64,000 nucleotides of DNA from Varroa destructor (lineage: Eukaryota; Arthropoda; Arachnida; Mesostigmata; Varroidae): NCBI RefSeq assembly GCF_002443255.2, contig NW_019211456.1, positions 46,696,324 to 46,760,323 of the forward strand, written 5' to 3'. Below the pieces are notes generated by a model. It was not told the origin of the DNA, ran no database searches, and worked only from the letters and a program-made list of their open reading frames with translations. Of the stretch, positions 34,962 through 46,539 are shown piece by piece. Positions within the stretch are counted from its first letter, which is position 1. Each line of letters opens with the position of its first letter. A program made the translations under genes and the position numbers.

Positions 34962-35108
34962 TTATATCACTGCTAACTGATTTCCACGGAGCTGATCTAG
35001 CTGCTCGAGCGCCGCGGCTGTACCTCGGTGTTCTTCGAACTGTCGTTGATTCTGATCTGCTGCTCTCCTTTTGGATCCTTTATTGGTTGATTTTTGTAAT
35101 TTTAAAAG
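34962..35108 (-). pseudogene. Basic, coiled-coil-like block, possible LINE 5' ORF
   Basis: A minus frame open between stops for 48 codons, with no ATG. It reads QKSTNKGSKRRAADQNQRQ, then FEEHRGTAAALEQLDQLRG. A basic N-terminal half followed by a heptad-like segment is typical of the nucleic-acid-binding ORF1 products of LINEs. It lies in line with the endonuclease remnant below. The link is inference from position and composition. Confidence 0.3.
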
Positions 35109-35355
35109 CTATTTATCCAGTAACCTCGCCTCCATAGCTGTAAGTCAGCCTTTATAATGGATAGAGGCTTGACAGAAAACGTACCATCCTTTTTGGTCGC
35201 TTTTTACTTGAGAACATAGTTCGCCACTTTGCAATCCTGACCAAATAGAGAAACGGACGCGGACGTCAGATCCCTGTCCGCTAATGGACCAGTTCCCCCC
35301 ACAGTCATTGTATCGTTTAAACTTACCTTTTTTAGTTCTCATACATTCATAGCAC

Positions 35356-35442
35356 CTGTACGAATACTACTACCGTGATGTTCACGGTGTCGACGTATTT
35401 ATCAACCGTGACCATCGCATCTTCGATACCCGTTCTCCATTG
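35356..35442 (-). CDS. Candidate internal exon
   Basis: An 87-base minus frame between GTCCGCGTAG (a weak acceptor) and CAG|GTGCTA (a possible donor) reads WRTGIEDAMVTVDKYVDTV then NITVVVFVQ. This is strongly protein-like and free of low complexity. About 25 bases downstream, MRTKK ends in a perfect GGTAAGT donor, offering a competing exon end. It may belong to the same decayed element as the blocks at 34705-35108. The family is unknown. Confidence 0.22.
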
Positions 35443-36585
35443 CTACGCGGACAGCCACTGGCGTTTTTGTTCAACTCTTTAAATTAAACTAATGGGTTCG
35501 TTTATGCTATAGGCAATTAAAAGTACGTAGTTTCTTCGAATGAACAGTACACAGGCTCAGGGCAAAGGTTCGGAAGTCGGCCATCTTGCTATTTGTTATT
35601 GAGGTCGATTACACTCTCCTTTCTGAGGCCATCATACGACTAAACAGAAACAATACACAATTCATTTTTTCCCACTTATATACGCATCTATTCCGACATT
35701 TCAAAAATCGTTCCCTTGACTGCTTCCCTGTTGGCGTAATGTATACGCGGTGCGTCCATCTAATCAGTGGTTCTGCAGATCCTACGAAATGTTCTATTAC
35801 ATTTCGAACAGTACACGAATGGACTACACTAAGGACTCTTGTTACATTCATCGCAAACATTTTTACCCGTTTTTTTTACATTTTTACCCGGGTTTTCTTC
35901 ACGCGCTACGTATCCACATTATAAAATATTCGTCTGAAGCTACTGCCAACTGATGGTATTATTGTAACTGAAACATCTGAGTCGCTTGGTTGGCAAGACT
36001 TCCGTCTGATCAACATCAGCGCTGCTTTGGTACGAGGGAAAAGTACACGTTTGTAACTGAAAAGGGAGCCACTCTAATTGACGGAACGTAACTGCGGCAC
36101 TAACATCCACTAACGAAGTTCGGGGAACTCGTGCGTACGCACTCTCACGATGTATTCTAGAAACTAGTTTACTCATCTGCTCCTGACAAATCAGGAGTTT
36201 GGGGGTACCGCCGGGTGCATAAAATAAAATCGAGTAGACTGACACCGGAGTCTGTAAGAGCTTGAACGATGGGATTGACGATTGGACACGGAAACCGGAA
36301 AATAGCTATTTACACGAATCGAATGCGAGGGGAAGATTAAGCGGATCCATGATTATCACAACTGATTTAATTTCCACTATCGCGTTCTACGCTAAAATTA
36401 ACCTTTAACATGCTCTCAATCCAGAAATGGAGTCTCTAGACGGGCTCGAGTAGCAATATCAGTGCGCGAAACTTTGCAACTTAGTGCAGAACTTGCATCA
36501 GTTAGTTACACTAGTCTATTTAATGAATTGCATTTAACTTTTGAGCAGTTATACAATAAGTAAATCTTTGGTTTCGGCTTCTTAC
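35443..36585. other. No gene supported
   Basis: Frames on both strands at 35586-35953 and a 101-codon minus frame at 35940-36245 lack motifs. A near-tandem repeat of ACATTTTTACCCG lies at about 35860-35892. Confidence 0.35.
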
Positions 36586-36786
36586 ATTTGCTGAATTTGT
36601 ACAGCCACGAACAAGATCACAATTTAAACATGTTGCGGGTAACGGTGATTTTTCGATGTCACCAATGGACGTGACTACAGTTTGTCGGTGGAAAATGTCG
36701 ACCTGGTCGGATAAGTTAAAGTCTGAATCTGCTAGTGCGTTATTATTATGGACGGCAGAACTCAGCAGTAAACACAGACTAGCCAT
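36586..36786 (-). CDS. Candidate first exon of a secreted Cys-containing protein
   Basis: An ATG at 36786 opens 67 codons that run into AAT|GTAAGA, a good donor (intron starting at 36585). The N-terminus is signal-like: a hydrophobic MASLCLLLSSAV, a polar turn, and NALA as a possible cleavage site. The mature part is polar (DSDFNLSDQVDIFHRQTVV) and then has a Cys cluster PATCLNCDLVRGC. An acceptor-like CTAGCAG just before DSDFN is the alternative left edge, making this an internal exon. The frame continues past the donor to 36520, where the residues become less protein-like. No partner exon or family was identified. Confidence 0.35.
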
Positions 36787-37449
36787 TAATAATGAACAGC
36801 GTATTATGTGCTAAGCGATTGGGTCAGTTCCTTTAACCTATCCTGGGGTCAGTGCTTCAGAACAGAGGTATCTGCGCTCGATCTGACGAACGAATATTTT
36901 CTTTGCCGATAAATTATATCTAGTGTTCCTAAGAACGTATATGCATTACGCAGACAAAGAACACATATCTTAATGACAAATTACTTCGGATGCCGTAAAG
37001 TAAACAAAACTTAGGTACCTTTAAACGAGTTCACACCGAATACCTAAGAACCGGTATCGTGGAACGCATAGGATTGCTGAAATCCCATTGCAAATCTAAT
37101 TAATAACTAGCTACGATAGATAAACCACTGAAGGCCGTCGTACAGACAGTAACGAAACACTGATAACAAAACCGCATATGAACATTATTATAAGGAGCCT
37201 GTTTCCATAAATGATTAGTCCAATTCTGAGATAAGCTTATATAAAATATTAAGGGACAACCGTAACCCCAATACTCTGCCAGTATATACATTAGACGGGG
37301 GCTTCTGATACGGGAATACAGTTCACATTCGTGTATATTCGCCAATAGCCACCTCGCATTTATTTCTGTTCTATGTTACGCCCACCTATCGGTCTGCCGA
37401 AGCTCTCACAGCGATACTGCAATCCATATCCATTCCAGTTAATAAACGA
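36787..37449. other. No gene recognised
   Basis: AT-rich. The 81-codon minus frame at 37100-37345 has no recognisable feature. Confidence 0.4.
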
Positions 37450-37704
37450 TTAGATCACCACGGTCCTTCTCGAAGTTTTTCTCTGAATAAGTATACATAA
37501 CACTTGAACAACGTACGCACTCTGTATATAATAAATGGGTGGGACTATACCAAAAAGCTTGTATTGCCAAGCCTTACTCCAGTGTTGCAACAAATCTACC
37601 GTACACTTTAATCTTCGCTTCGTTTTATCGTGCTCTACAATAAGGATTACATCCAATACTCTACCGCTCATATTCATATTTGTTCCTTCTTTGTCATGGG
37701 GCAA
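37450..37704 (-). pseudogene. Possible third LINE RT fragment
   Basis: An 84-codon minus ORF contains CTVDLLQHWSKAWQYKL at about 37550-37605. This resembles the block just after the YADD catalytic loop in CR1/Jockey-type reverse transcriptases (DL-x-x-L-x-x-W-S-x-x-W-x-x-x-N). No YADD or other RT motif was found around it. The similarity is short, and chance is a real alternative. Confidence 0.25.
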
Positions 37705-38341
37705 ATGGGACTACAATTAGGTCTACAATACGCAGGGTGGTTGGTCAAAATGGAGCTTTTTAAAGGAACACAAGAAATGGAATCCTGTTACCTATATCAA
37801 AGCTGTTACAAAAGGCATAGGCATGCCAGTATCACTATGCGACTGAAATAACAAAGTCCAACACTACTTTTTGACGAATTTTAAAGATTTTAGCTCCGTA
37901 CTTTTGAACACGTATGGGTACAAGAGGGTGGACTTCAAACATCTGTAGAGCTGAAGCCGTTGAAGGCTAAACACTTTCTATGATTCCTTATTATTATTAT
38001 AACCGTAGTCAGGATGAGTCGCCTTTCAATATAGCCCTACGAAGCATTTTTTTAGTTTTTTATATTTTTGAGTGAACAATGCATTTAGTGGTAAATTTTA
38101 GTGCAGGTGTTATAAAATAACATAAATGGATTGTCTACGAATCCCTACACAAAAGTACATATGGACATGTGTAAGGTTTATAGGAAAAACACGATATAAC
38201 ACAATAAATTCTATTTTCGGAAGTATATATATCGTTTATGACGCGCCAATCTATTGCGGCGGAAAAGATGGTTTTCATAGCGATTAACTACATTACCACT
38301 ACGTACCAATATATTTTGCTAGCGTCCTGGCTGCTCGCCAG
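37705..38341. other. No gene recognised
   Basis: AT-rich flank. The overlapping plus frames (37535-37720 and 37630-37851) are shadows or chance. The last 25 bases before 38342 form an acceptor-like tract. Confidence 0.35.
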
Positions 38342-38484
38342 ACCTCAACATCGGTAGCCGAGATCCATTCCCCTTTCGGACGACGGCCTTGGACCTACGA
38401 AGTGGTTTTTCCATGGCTGTAGCGGTAGCAACGAAGTCACTATGCACAGACGTACAAATCGAAGGCTCAGAGGCCATCGATTAG
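38342..38484 (+). CDS. Candidate terminal exon
   Basis: GCTAGCGTCCTGGCTGCTCGCCAG ends at 38341 as a plausible acceptor. The next 46 codons are open to TAG at 38482-38484. The product reads LNIGSRDPFPFRTTALDLRS then FSMAVAVATKSLC and a polar, acidic end. Composition and GC richness are coding-like. The 75-codon minus ATG frame 38345-38572 overlaps and is treated as the shadow. No domain was recognised, and upstream exons were not found. Confidence 0.3.
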
Positions 38485-39549
38485 AAGAAGGAATCGGAGA
38501 CGAAAGCTTGCACATAGACAGCGAATAAAATTGTTGCACTACAAGGGCTTTCATCGTAGAGACGTTGTGCACGCGTCAGCCATGGCTGGCGGCTTCGAAA
38601 CTATGCGATAAAATAATCACATCGTGCTAAGGTGAGCCCATTTATCGGATTTGTACTGGGCCTATACTAAAGGCTCCACGTCCCATTTGCTGCCTGCACA
38701 GCGTTTTCGCATATATATTATCATCATCATTATAACTGTACACCTATGGTCTCATCTCCTGTTTTCTAATTTCAGTTATTTAATGCCGTACATTACTTGC
38801 AATAGATAAAAACTTCCAGCTGTGCATCGTAAGAATAAGTTCAGTGAAGTGTGAATGATGCCGTGTCGATTCCAGCATTAAGTAATGAAAAAGAACGGAT
38901 CACTGGCCCCTATTGAAGTGTTTGCTAGTCGTACAAGATATGAACTCAAGTGTCGAAGTAAATTTCCGTTTACTTGTAAACTGTATTAGCTCATCTTATC
39001 ACTGATGCATACCTGAATTTACCACTCGTAACGCTGTTAGTAAGAGCTAAGTGCCGAATGAAGTTTTCTTTTAATGAGGAAGTTCAAAATTTAGAAGACG
39101 TATACCCGGTGGATTTTGTCCATTCGATAAGGTTCCCTATACCTATATATCACTCACAAATATTACGTGACATTTATGGCCATGTGAGTAATTCTGTAAC
39201 ATGTGAGTAACCATGTGAAGGAAATGCTGATTGGTAGCCATACACCTATTGGAGGCTAGTCGATGTCTCAAGAAATACTTCCTTTGCTTTGCCAGTTTTT
39301 AACGTATGCCTTGCGGATAACCTCCGTGATCTTGCTCTTCCGTTTGTTTACGCCGTGCCAGCGCGTCGGCCTGAACCTGAGCTAGACAGTAAACAGAAAC
39401 GAATCGTATACTCAGTGATGAAATTCATTCAGTGCTCGTGCCAGGCGGATTAAATTGGACGACAACGATCATAAAGAGAAGAAATCGTATAAATAATATC
39501 ATCATCATCATCGGACGTGACCGTACACACCAAATAGCTGGTTGCTTAC
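38485..39549. other. No gene recognised; probable intron or 3' side of next exon
   Basis: If the minus-strand exon at 39550-39835 is real, its intron starts at 39549 and this region holds the continuation. I could not pick a convincing acceptor-exon pair. The short TCATCATCAT run at about 39499-39512 lies inside that intron. Confidence 0.3.
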
Positions 39550-39835
39550 CGATAATACTTGAGGGGTCGGGGGCACAATTTACCGCCTTTACCGCTTGAT
39601 CTGCTGAGCTAGCTCCGATCAACATTAACAGGTTATCCCCTTCAGTTTCACCAGTGTGTCGCCCAGTTTCAGTATAGCACCTTCCGATCTCCTCGAGAAG
39701 GTTTATGGACTCATTGGTCATGTATTTTTTGTCGGGGTTAGATGATAAACCGATCATTTTCAGCAAATCCTCACCGTCGTTTCCTGACAGACGCTTCTTC
39801 TTGGTTTTACGACTGCCTTTTTTTTGTCTCGGCAT
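39550..39835 (-). CDS. Likely first coding exon with three LLxxIG repeats
   Basis: An ATG at 39835 (A at -3) starts 95 codons ending at ATCG|GTAAGC, a near-consensus donor. Residues 1-17 are a basic patch (MPRQKKGSRKTKKKR) like a nuclear or nucleolar signal. Then come three units about 23 residues long, each carrying [DN]LLxxIG: DLLKMIG at 23, NLLEEIG at 45 and NLLMLIG at 68, with Gly/Ser-rich and acidic linkers. Regular internal repeats preserved only in this frame are strong evidence that it is translated. Beyond the donor the frame degrades into low-complexity Met/Ile and Leu/Phe. An upstream ATG (39842, out of frame) overlaps the start. I do not recognise the repeat. It could be a lineage-specific nuclear protein. 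Confidence 0.6.
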
Positions 39836-40299
39836 TCTGTCATGCGTTCGTTGTTGCCTGAAATTTGTACACTACTAACAGTCAAAGATTAATTGAAGTC
39901 TCGGCCACCAAATAATGGTTAGAACCCTTGATGATGGCTTGCTCACTCATACAGCTATCCAGTTAAATTGCATGTTTGTTGATACTGACATACATTGTTG
40001 GATAGAATGCTGATGGTAGATAAACCGCATTAACGAGGCCTGTCACTTATAAAGAAAATTTGAAGTTCTTAGCTATTTCAGTGCTACGCCTGTGGTCAAA
40101 CAAAATATTGAGTGACGTCTTCTTAAATATTTTTATCGGCAAATAAATAAATATGAATGGTGCCTCTCATAAAGGAAGCAACCATCTTGCGAGTAGCCGC
40201 TAAAGCTAGTTGGTTTTTTTTTTTTTTTTTTTTTGAAACCGGCCAGTAGCTACTATACCGAACATAAAATGGTTTATATGAAAATAGCAAAGACGTACG
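39836..40299. other. No gene; T21 run
   Basis: Sequence upstream of the minus-strand exon, where its promoter and 5' UTR would lie. No TATA or initiator could be singled out. Confidence 0.4.
40214..40234. repeat. T21 homopolymer
   Basis: Twenty-one uninterrupted T, the longest mononucleotide run seen in the window. On the minus strand it is an A-run downstream of the LINE RT fragment (40894-41652), the position expected of a retrotransposon tail, though 660 bases separate them. Confidence 0.95.
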
Positions 40300-40518
40300 A
40301 TGATCGACTATAGTCTTAGTAGTTGTTTAAGATCGCTGGTAACTGCGGGCAGTGGATTCTGGTTACGGTACCAGGGTGAACAGGCATACAGGCATAGTTT
40401 AGCGATGGAAACGATAGAAGAAGCTAGCCTCTTCGGTCAAGCCGACGCAGATTTCAGGATTCTAACAACATGCCCATCAACACCGCTACATCTGACTGAT
40501 TCTGGCGAGAAAAAGTAG
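40300..40518 (+). CDS. Candidate ORF or exon, unrecognised
   Basis: An ATG-started 72-codon frame whose second half looks protein-like (YRHSLAMETIEEASLFGQ, then ADADFRILTTCPSTPL). The frame ends GEKK-stop, and the stop overlaps AAA|GTAGGT, a possible donor, so it may continue by splicing. It is GC-richer than its flanks. No domain was recognised. Confidence 0.25.
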   Translation: MIDYSLSSCLRSLVTAGSGFWLRYQGEQAYRHSLAMETIEEASLFGQADADFRILTTCPSTPLHLTDSGEKK

Positions 40519-40893
40519 GTATTGTTATCTAAGGTCGTAGTCATATAAAAGCAAGTTCTCTTTTGTCAGTATCATGTGATAGTATAATAGTAAGCAGATT
40601 ATTGTGTCATAGTTTTGTCTCTCTGTGATGCAATGTCTACAAAGCGTTTGCTTCTTGTTACGTCAGAGTCGACATCGAGTTGTTTACCAGCGAGTAGAAA
40701 GATTAAGTGTTAGCAGCTAGGTTTGAACAATCAATTAAATTCTATCTAGTCATCTTTGCTCATAGTATTAAAAAGATTCATATATAAAAGTCAGTACAAG
40801 AACGAGTATCCTTCGGTGACGTGCGTGGCTCTGCCGTTCGCGGAGAAAAGCAACTTCGAAGAAGAAAACCGGCTAGTATAGGCAAGATGCAAT

Positions 40894-41652
40894 CTATCCA
40901 AGCACCGCGTTTGTGGTTACTGTCCTGCCTTTCCTTTCAAGGATCATCGCCTTTGTTTCGGGCAGGTGTACGATCAGTTTTAAATCTAGCCTAAAACCCG
41001 GCCTAGCGGTTACTGCACTCGGAAACTTCGACACACATACCACTCAATCGTCGGCATGCAAAATGACTTCGACTAACTTCCTCGGCCCTTGCATTTGATC
41101 AGAGAGATCTTCCACCAAAAAAGAGAGGAAGCCTGACCAAGGCTGGTTGTTTGTCGGTCAAAAAGGGGTCCGGCTACTCCTTCGTCGAAGGTTACCTTGT
41201 TTTGCTGTGTTCGGCTACTGTGGGTGTTTTCTTGTCCCAGGGCACCGAATTTTAGGGTGCCTTAAAATCGAAAAAAGACCGCGTATATCGGGTTGCACGA
41301 TGTGGTCAGTATTTTCTTAACATCGACCATCAGAGTCCTGCTCGCCGTTTTTGTGGAACGTTCTTTCCGAATCCCACACTTCATCACTGAAATTGTGTGT
41401 GCGCGCTTTCCGAATAGCTGTTCAGACTCTTAGCCAGCAATGCTGGGAAACAGCTTAAATCAGACGCCTTTTTTCGCTACTGCCCTCTATGATGACGGCG
41501 CGATTACTAACAGAATAGCTTCTTTCCACGGGACTGAAAATGCACTAGTATGCAAACATTTATTAAATAGTGCCATCGACCATGGTGCCAAAACAACGGC
41601 GCATTCGAGGTGGGTGCTCGTCGTAGAACTTATCTGGATCGACGGCTTTCTT
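40894..41652 (-). mobile_element. LINE reverse-transcriptase domain fragment
   Basis: Reading the minus strand from 41652, RT motifs appear in the right order across two or three frames. NKKAVDPDKF (41626-41652) is the KAxGPD entry. MALFNKCLHTSAF then WKEAILLVI (about 41500-41570) is the 'lFN..W..a' block. CGIRKERSTKTAS (41352-41379) is the GFRxxRST block. LMVDVKKI (41311-41330) is the 'vDvxKAF' block. SGFLSFLVEDLSDQ leads to VILHADD (41048-41059), the YADD catalytic loop with Tyr replaced by His. ETKAMILERKGR (40939-40959) is the KTK block. A TGA follows directly after HADD, and frameshifts separate the blocks, so it is inactive. It begins roughly where the element at 33240-34680 becomes poor. 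Confidence 0.82.
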
Positions 41653-44600
41653 ATTACGTAGGTTCGTAAGACCTTACATTAGTGCCCACGCTGTGAAGTC
41701 TTGTTGAAGGATACTGCGTTGTGCTAAGTTCCCCTTTTCCTACGCTGTCCCAAAAAAGGCACCGCGTGTGGTTTCATATATTTTGAAGTAAACATCTCCG
41801 AAAAGTGATTTATGAGGGCCACAGGCCTAACCGGGCAAGGCGTCGAGGTGCCGTAATGCGTTACCCACTTGTACGGTCCACGTTTTGCATCAGCGATCAA
41901 TCGGGCATTCAGCCGTTCAAGGTCTTGTTACCCTCGTCATGCACATCTTTTCCGACAGATCGTCTTGAAAATGAAGACTTAAGGATAGAACTAAAATTCT
42001 ACCTTGGCCATAGGCTTGAAGGTCATCTGGACCTTGTTGAATAAACTGCAGACAGTTGAACGACGGCCTAGGCTTCCGGGGACGACGACGGAACGATTGT
42101 TGCTTAAAAATTTCAACGAGATGTTGCAAGCTTTAGCGTTCACGGTGTCAGATAGTGTTCCAGTAGCTTGTCTACATCTAGACATCGAAATAGAGCTTAG
42201 CGTTTGACAGCCCGCGCAGGTGCAATTTGAAAAGTGAGGTTATATCTATCTTGGCATGTAGGCGCGATAGATTCTTTTGGGCGTTCTGATAGTAAATGAG
42301 TTTCACCCTGAAACTTCATTCGCTACTGAACTTCCTGAATGTATGAAGAATATTCGACGCAGGATTAACTGTTTAGGACCATAGTACGGGCCTCGGCTCA
42401 GCAATGCTTGAACCGATCTAAATCGTAACATGACTGAGGCACGGCTATTGTCGTCAGTTTGATTTTCTAGAAATCATAGCTCATTGGGATTCGATAAAAT
42501 TAATTGTACCTTAACATAAATCAATGCGAAGTCCAAATAGCTTCAGTCTGTCCAACTGTCTGAAGGAACTAAACAAGTAGGAACAACCGCGAAAGATAAC
42601 CCTCTTTTGTAGACTGATACCCAAGTGATTCGTATAGCCTTATCGCTTGACATAAATTTGAAATAATACTGAGTTACAGTACTAGGATTACAAGGAAGAC
42701 GCCATAGCAGTTACGAAATACGATTCCGTTTTTATCTGTGAAGTCAGGAAAATGTACGGTATATCACACTTAATGATGATATCTTGATTCTATTTTCTAA
42801 CGTCGTGTCCTCGCGAGTAGTACATTAATACACCACTGTAGCCCAGCTTATCAGACAAACATGATTAAGTTTAGACTTTGGATTAAAATTGAGACCTTTG
42901 GCTAAAACCTTCCGCTAGACAGTGAATATTGTTCGATGTCTTAAGCTAATAAACTATAACAGAAAACGCTATGACCATAATATCGACGTTTGGCCTTGTC
43001 TATCGACGAGAACGTATTTCGAATTGAAAGATGCCCAAGATAGCTTCTCCACTAGGTCGTTCACAAGCAAAACGTTGACCTGTTCATGACTGTGTAGCAT
43101 ATACACAATATAAGCGTGATGAAATTTCAACAACGCGGACGAAATGGAAGCAATAGTTAACATTGTTAGGGGGTAGGCGTCAGAGGTAAAAAAAAAAAAC
43201 CCGTTTTTTAGGCGTGCCAGCCTAGTGCTGACCGCCAGCCGCCAGGGAAACTAATAATAACTACAGCCACCTAATTTAAAAAACGGTACAAAAATAGCCA
43301 AGTCGATCAGCTTTAAAAATATACTATAGACTAGTTAGTGCTTTTTGAAAGGAGTGAAACCCCTCAACAGCGATGCCACCTATCGCCATTAATTGCTTCT
43401 GTATCGATTGCGCTTGCAAAGAAGACACGGTAAATATTACATAAACAATACCGTGAGGAGATTTCATCTGTGGGGGTAAGGTTACGCAAAAGTATGAGGT
43501 TCGCATATAGTAACCAGGTTATGGCTACAGGACAATAATACGTTGTAATTTGTTAGGGCACAGGTCGCCCGAACAGAACGCGCAGGGCAAATCATATGTA
43601 AAAAGTATGTGGTGCAAATCTGATCTGTAACAAAATGTATGTGAAAGGATTTTCTAATATAGAACAACCGCCTAGTTGTCAGTCGGGTCAGAGTGCACTG
43701 GCCTATCTAAAAAATATGTCCTTACGAGAAATTGGAGAGAAAATGTTTCTAATAAATAAATACCTGTTCTTGATGTCGCACGCCAATGCACGGTGTCAAT
43801 ACTTGCTGGCGTTTGTGACAGTGTCCACATCAAAATGGCCACGACTGTTCCATCGCATACAAAGTAATTAATGTTAAGAAAAATCTATTGCAAGAGAACT
43901 GTCATTAAACACTTTATATTCGTGTGTGCATAGCGTAAACGAGCCGATCAGCTTCCATGAATGAGTAACTCGTTGTTCCGCGTTGTATTTATGTAAATAG
44001 ATGTCCTCAATTAGTCGACATAACGGTAGCAGGGACGGGCAGAATGTGGGCGCGGACGTGTTCATGGGTGATATATATGTTCGTGCGTGTTTTTTTCTTA
44101 TTTTATACAGGCCATGTTGCTGGTCCTTAAGCTAGTTCCTAAAAAAAGTGCAATTCAGCCGAGCTTATGGTTATGCCTGGTCCGATCATCAATCTTTATT
44201 TGTCAAAACCGGTCCGCGTAATACTGGCCCCACAAATACGATTCTCCTTCAGGCCGCACTAATGCTTTCCCAATCGAAATTAGCATAGCCTAGAACTGAG
44301 CATAGTGGTTGCCAATTTGTCCGGGCCAGGCCAACAAACTGCCAGTTTCAAATGCTACAAGAAATGAGAGCAAATCACCAGATGATGGAGATGACCATTT
44401 GAACTTTAGACACGTAAATTCATGCTCAATTAATGTATGCACATGTGTTACAAATGTGAGAAGTACGATCGTTGCCGCAGTGGACCCTATAGCGACCTGG
44501 TCATAATAATGTGGTTGAGCACATGAAACTGCAGATACTGTAAAACCTCACCGTGTACACTTGAACAAATACGAACGTTAATCAGTCATCAATTTGATCC

Positions 44601-45449
44601 TCAATCATGCGTCCACTTCAGAGGTTAAACTTTGATGTTGCAAAATTGTTTGTAGCCGTGTAAACAGTTACCCGATTAACTATGTATATATCCTGCAGTA
44701 AAGCTCTGTACGCAAACGCCCTATATTAAAGACTTAATATCATAGGCCGATCCTAAAGTTAGCAATAATGTAACACTCACGCTGGTTGTTAGTTGACCGT
44801 ATGCGTATACATGAACGTAACGATATGCCTATATATATCTAGTAAGCCTACGTAATAGTGCGGATTTAGATGCAGGGTCACACTATTAGAATGTATTATA
44901 CATGAATGCTTTAAGTTCGTGCTGCGACCGTGACGGCAGACATTATTGCCATGCCACGAAAGAGTCAGTACCGTATAGATTATTTCTGCATCTAGCTGTT
45001 GATCTATGGGTAGTCTGCACTAGCCAACGTCTTTGACATCCGATTGCCGCTCAACGATGCTCCAACGGTCAAGTTTCGTGGCCACTATCGCTATGGGCAT
45101 GTCCGTGGCTCTACGCCAACTCCTTTCTTCCGCCGGAAGATAAATGCCTAATGAAGCTAGTTGCAGTAACAATGTCAGCTGCAATGACAACAGCGTTGTA
45201 CTGTCGTTGTCTGCTCGCCGTTTTCTTGCTTGCTGGTCATTTTCTCGGAAGTGCCGGGTACTTGGGCTGCGGAGCGTTTGCAGAACGAAAGCTAGCGTAC
45301 CTTTATACTTTATAAACTATTACAAAGAACGAAGTTAAAAGGGCATTATGCTTTTTTTTTCCTACAGGCTTTATATATAATAATGTATGTACGATGCCAC
45401 ATGCAGACAAACTGTTTGGACTAATGTAATAAACGAGCGTAATGGAAAT
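41653..45449. other. No gene supported
   Basis: Overlapping frames at 41805-42207 on both strands could include decayed upstream LINE sequence (for example INHFSEMFTSKY on the minus strand near 41785), but no motif is firm. The rest (42969-45338) holds only short unrecognised frames, an A-run at 43190-43199 and TA-rich patches. The region ends at the breakpoint of the inverted copy. Confidence 0.35.
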
Positions 45450-46311
45450 CAGCCACCTTTCCAAAATAACCATTTGGTTCTCAAAATAATCAACATTTAT
45501 TTTTACTGTTTTTCACAAAAATCGATAATTGTATATAAAAATTCGTCACCACCAACAATAAAAACCCTTTACGAAACGATACTTTCAATGACCGTATATA
45601 CATAAACCTACTAACTGATTTGCTAGCATTGTATTGATTGCTTCTTCGCGATTGCCAATCTCCTTTTCCTACATATTTTGCTTTTAGCTAGCGAGCTATT
45701 GGCAACACAGGCTGGTCGGCCTTTTCGTCAGATTGATAGTGAACTCGCAGCGGTTTCTCTTCGTTAGAAATTGTTGAGTTGTATTTCCCTGGGGTTTGTT
45801 TCTAATCTGCCATTATCAACAAGGAAGTTCAAAGTTTTTCTTCGAAGAATTTACGTGAGGTATTTTTTCAAGGCAGCATTTAATGGATCTACCTCTACGT
45901 GATCTTTTTCATTCTCTCACAAATGTATCACAAGCCAGTACGCGCTCGTAATACTCTCTGTGACTCTGTGAAATAACCAACACAGAATGTAACGCAGATT
46001 TCTCTGCAGAGCTCCCGCCGGCATTACGCTTTGGTCGCGTATCTAACGTTTGACCAGTGAGCCCAGTGAATGGTGTAGCGTGAGTTGTCTCTAAGGGTCA
46101 CTGCTAAGTTGACAGCTGTTGCCAGTTTCGCTTTCGCCATCTCTACCTGGATCACCGTCTAAACTCTCGAGGGAAAGCTCCCAGACAGCTGGAAATCATT
46201 GCTTCTAGTATGAAGACATTTGTTACCGATCATACATGAAAAGGTAAGCGTCTTATCCATCCGCGACGCGAGCGTGTGCATGCTTCACAACAATTTACAC
46301 TTTGCGAATAA

Positions 46312-46539
46312 TTTAATTGTTCAGTCGACCGAAATAAACGTTTCGAAATCGAGAAACTTGCCGAAATTGGCATCTCTCGCAGAGAGATACAATGTATATT
46401 TAGCAATTTTGGAGTCAATGTAAAACTTTCAATATCATTTGTGATCGGAATACAAGCTAAGTATAATAATAGCATTAGAGCAGAGCAACACAACTTTTCG
46501 ACTACGTTATGGAACTTATTTACCAGGAGTGCATTTTGA
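46312..46539 (+). pseudogene. Transposase-like helix-turn-helix fragment (inverted copy)
   Basis: Same sequence as the minus-strand frame at 26758-26985, here on the plus strand, with the same RFEIEKLAEIGISRREIQ block. Its intactness in both places reflects the recency of the duplication. Confidence 0.35.
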
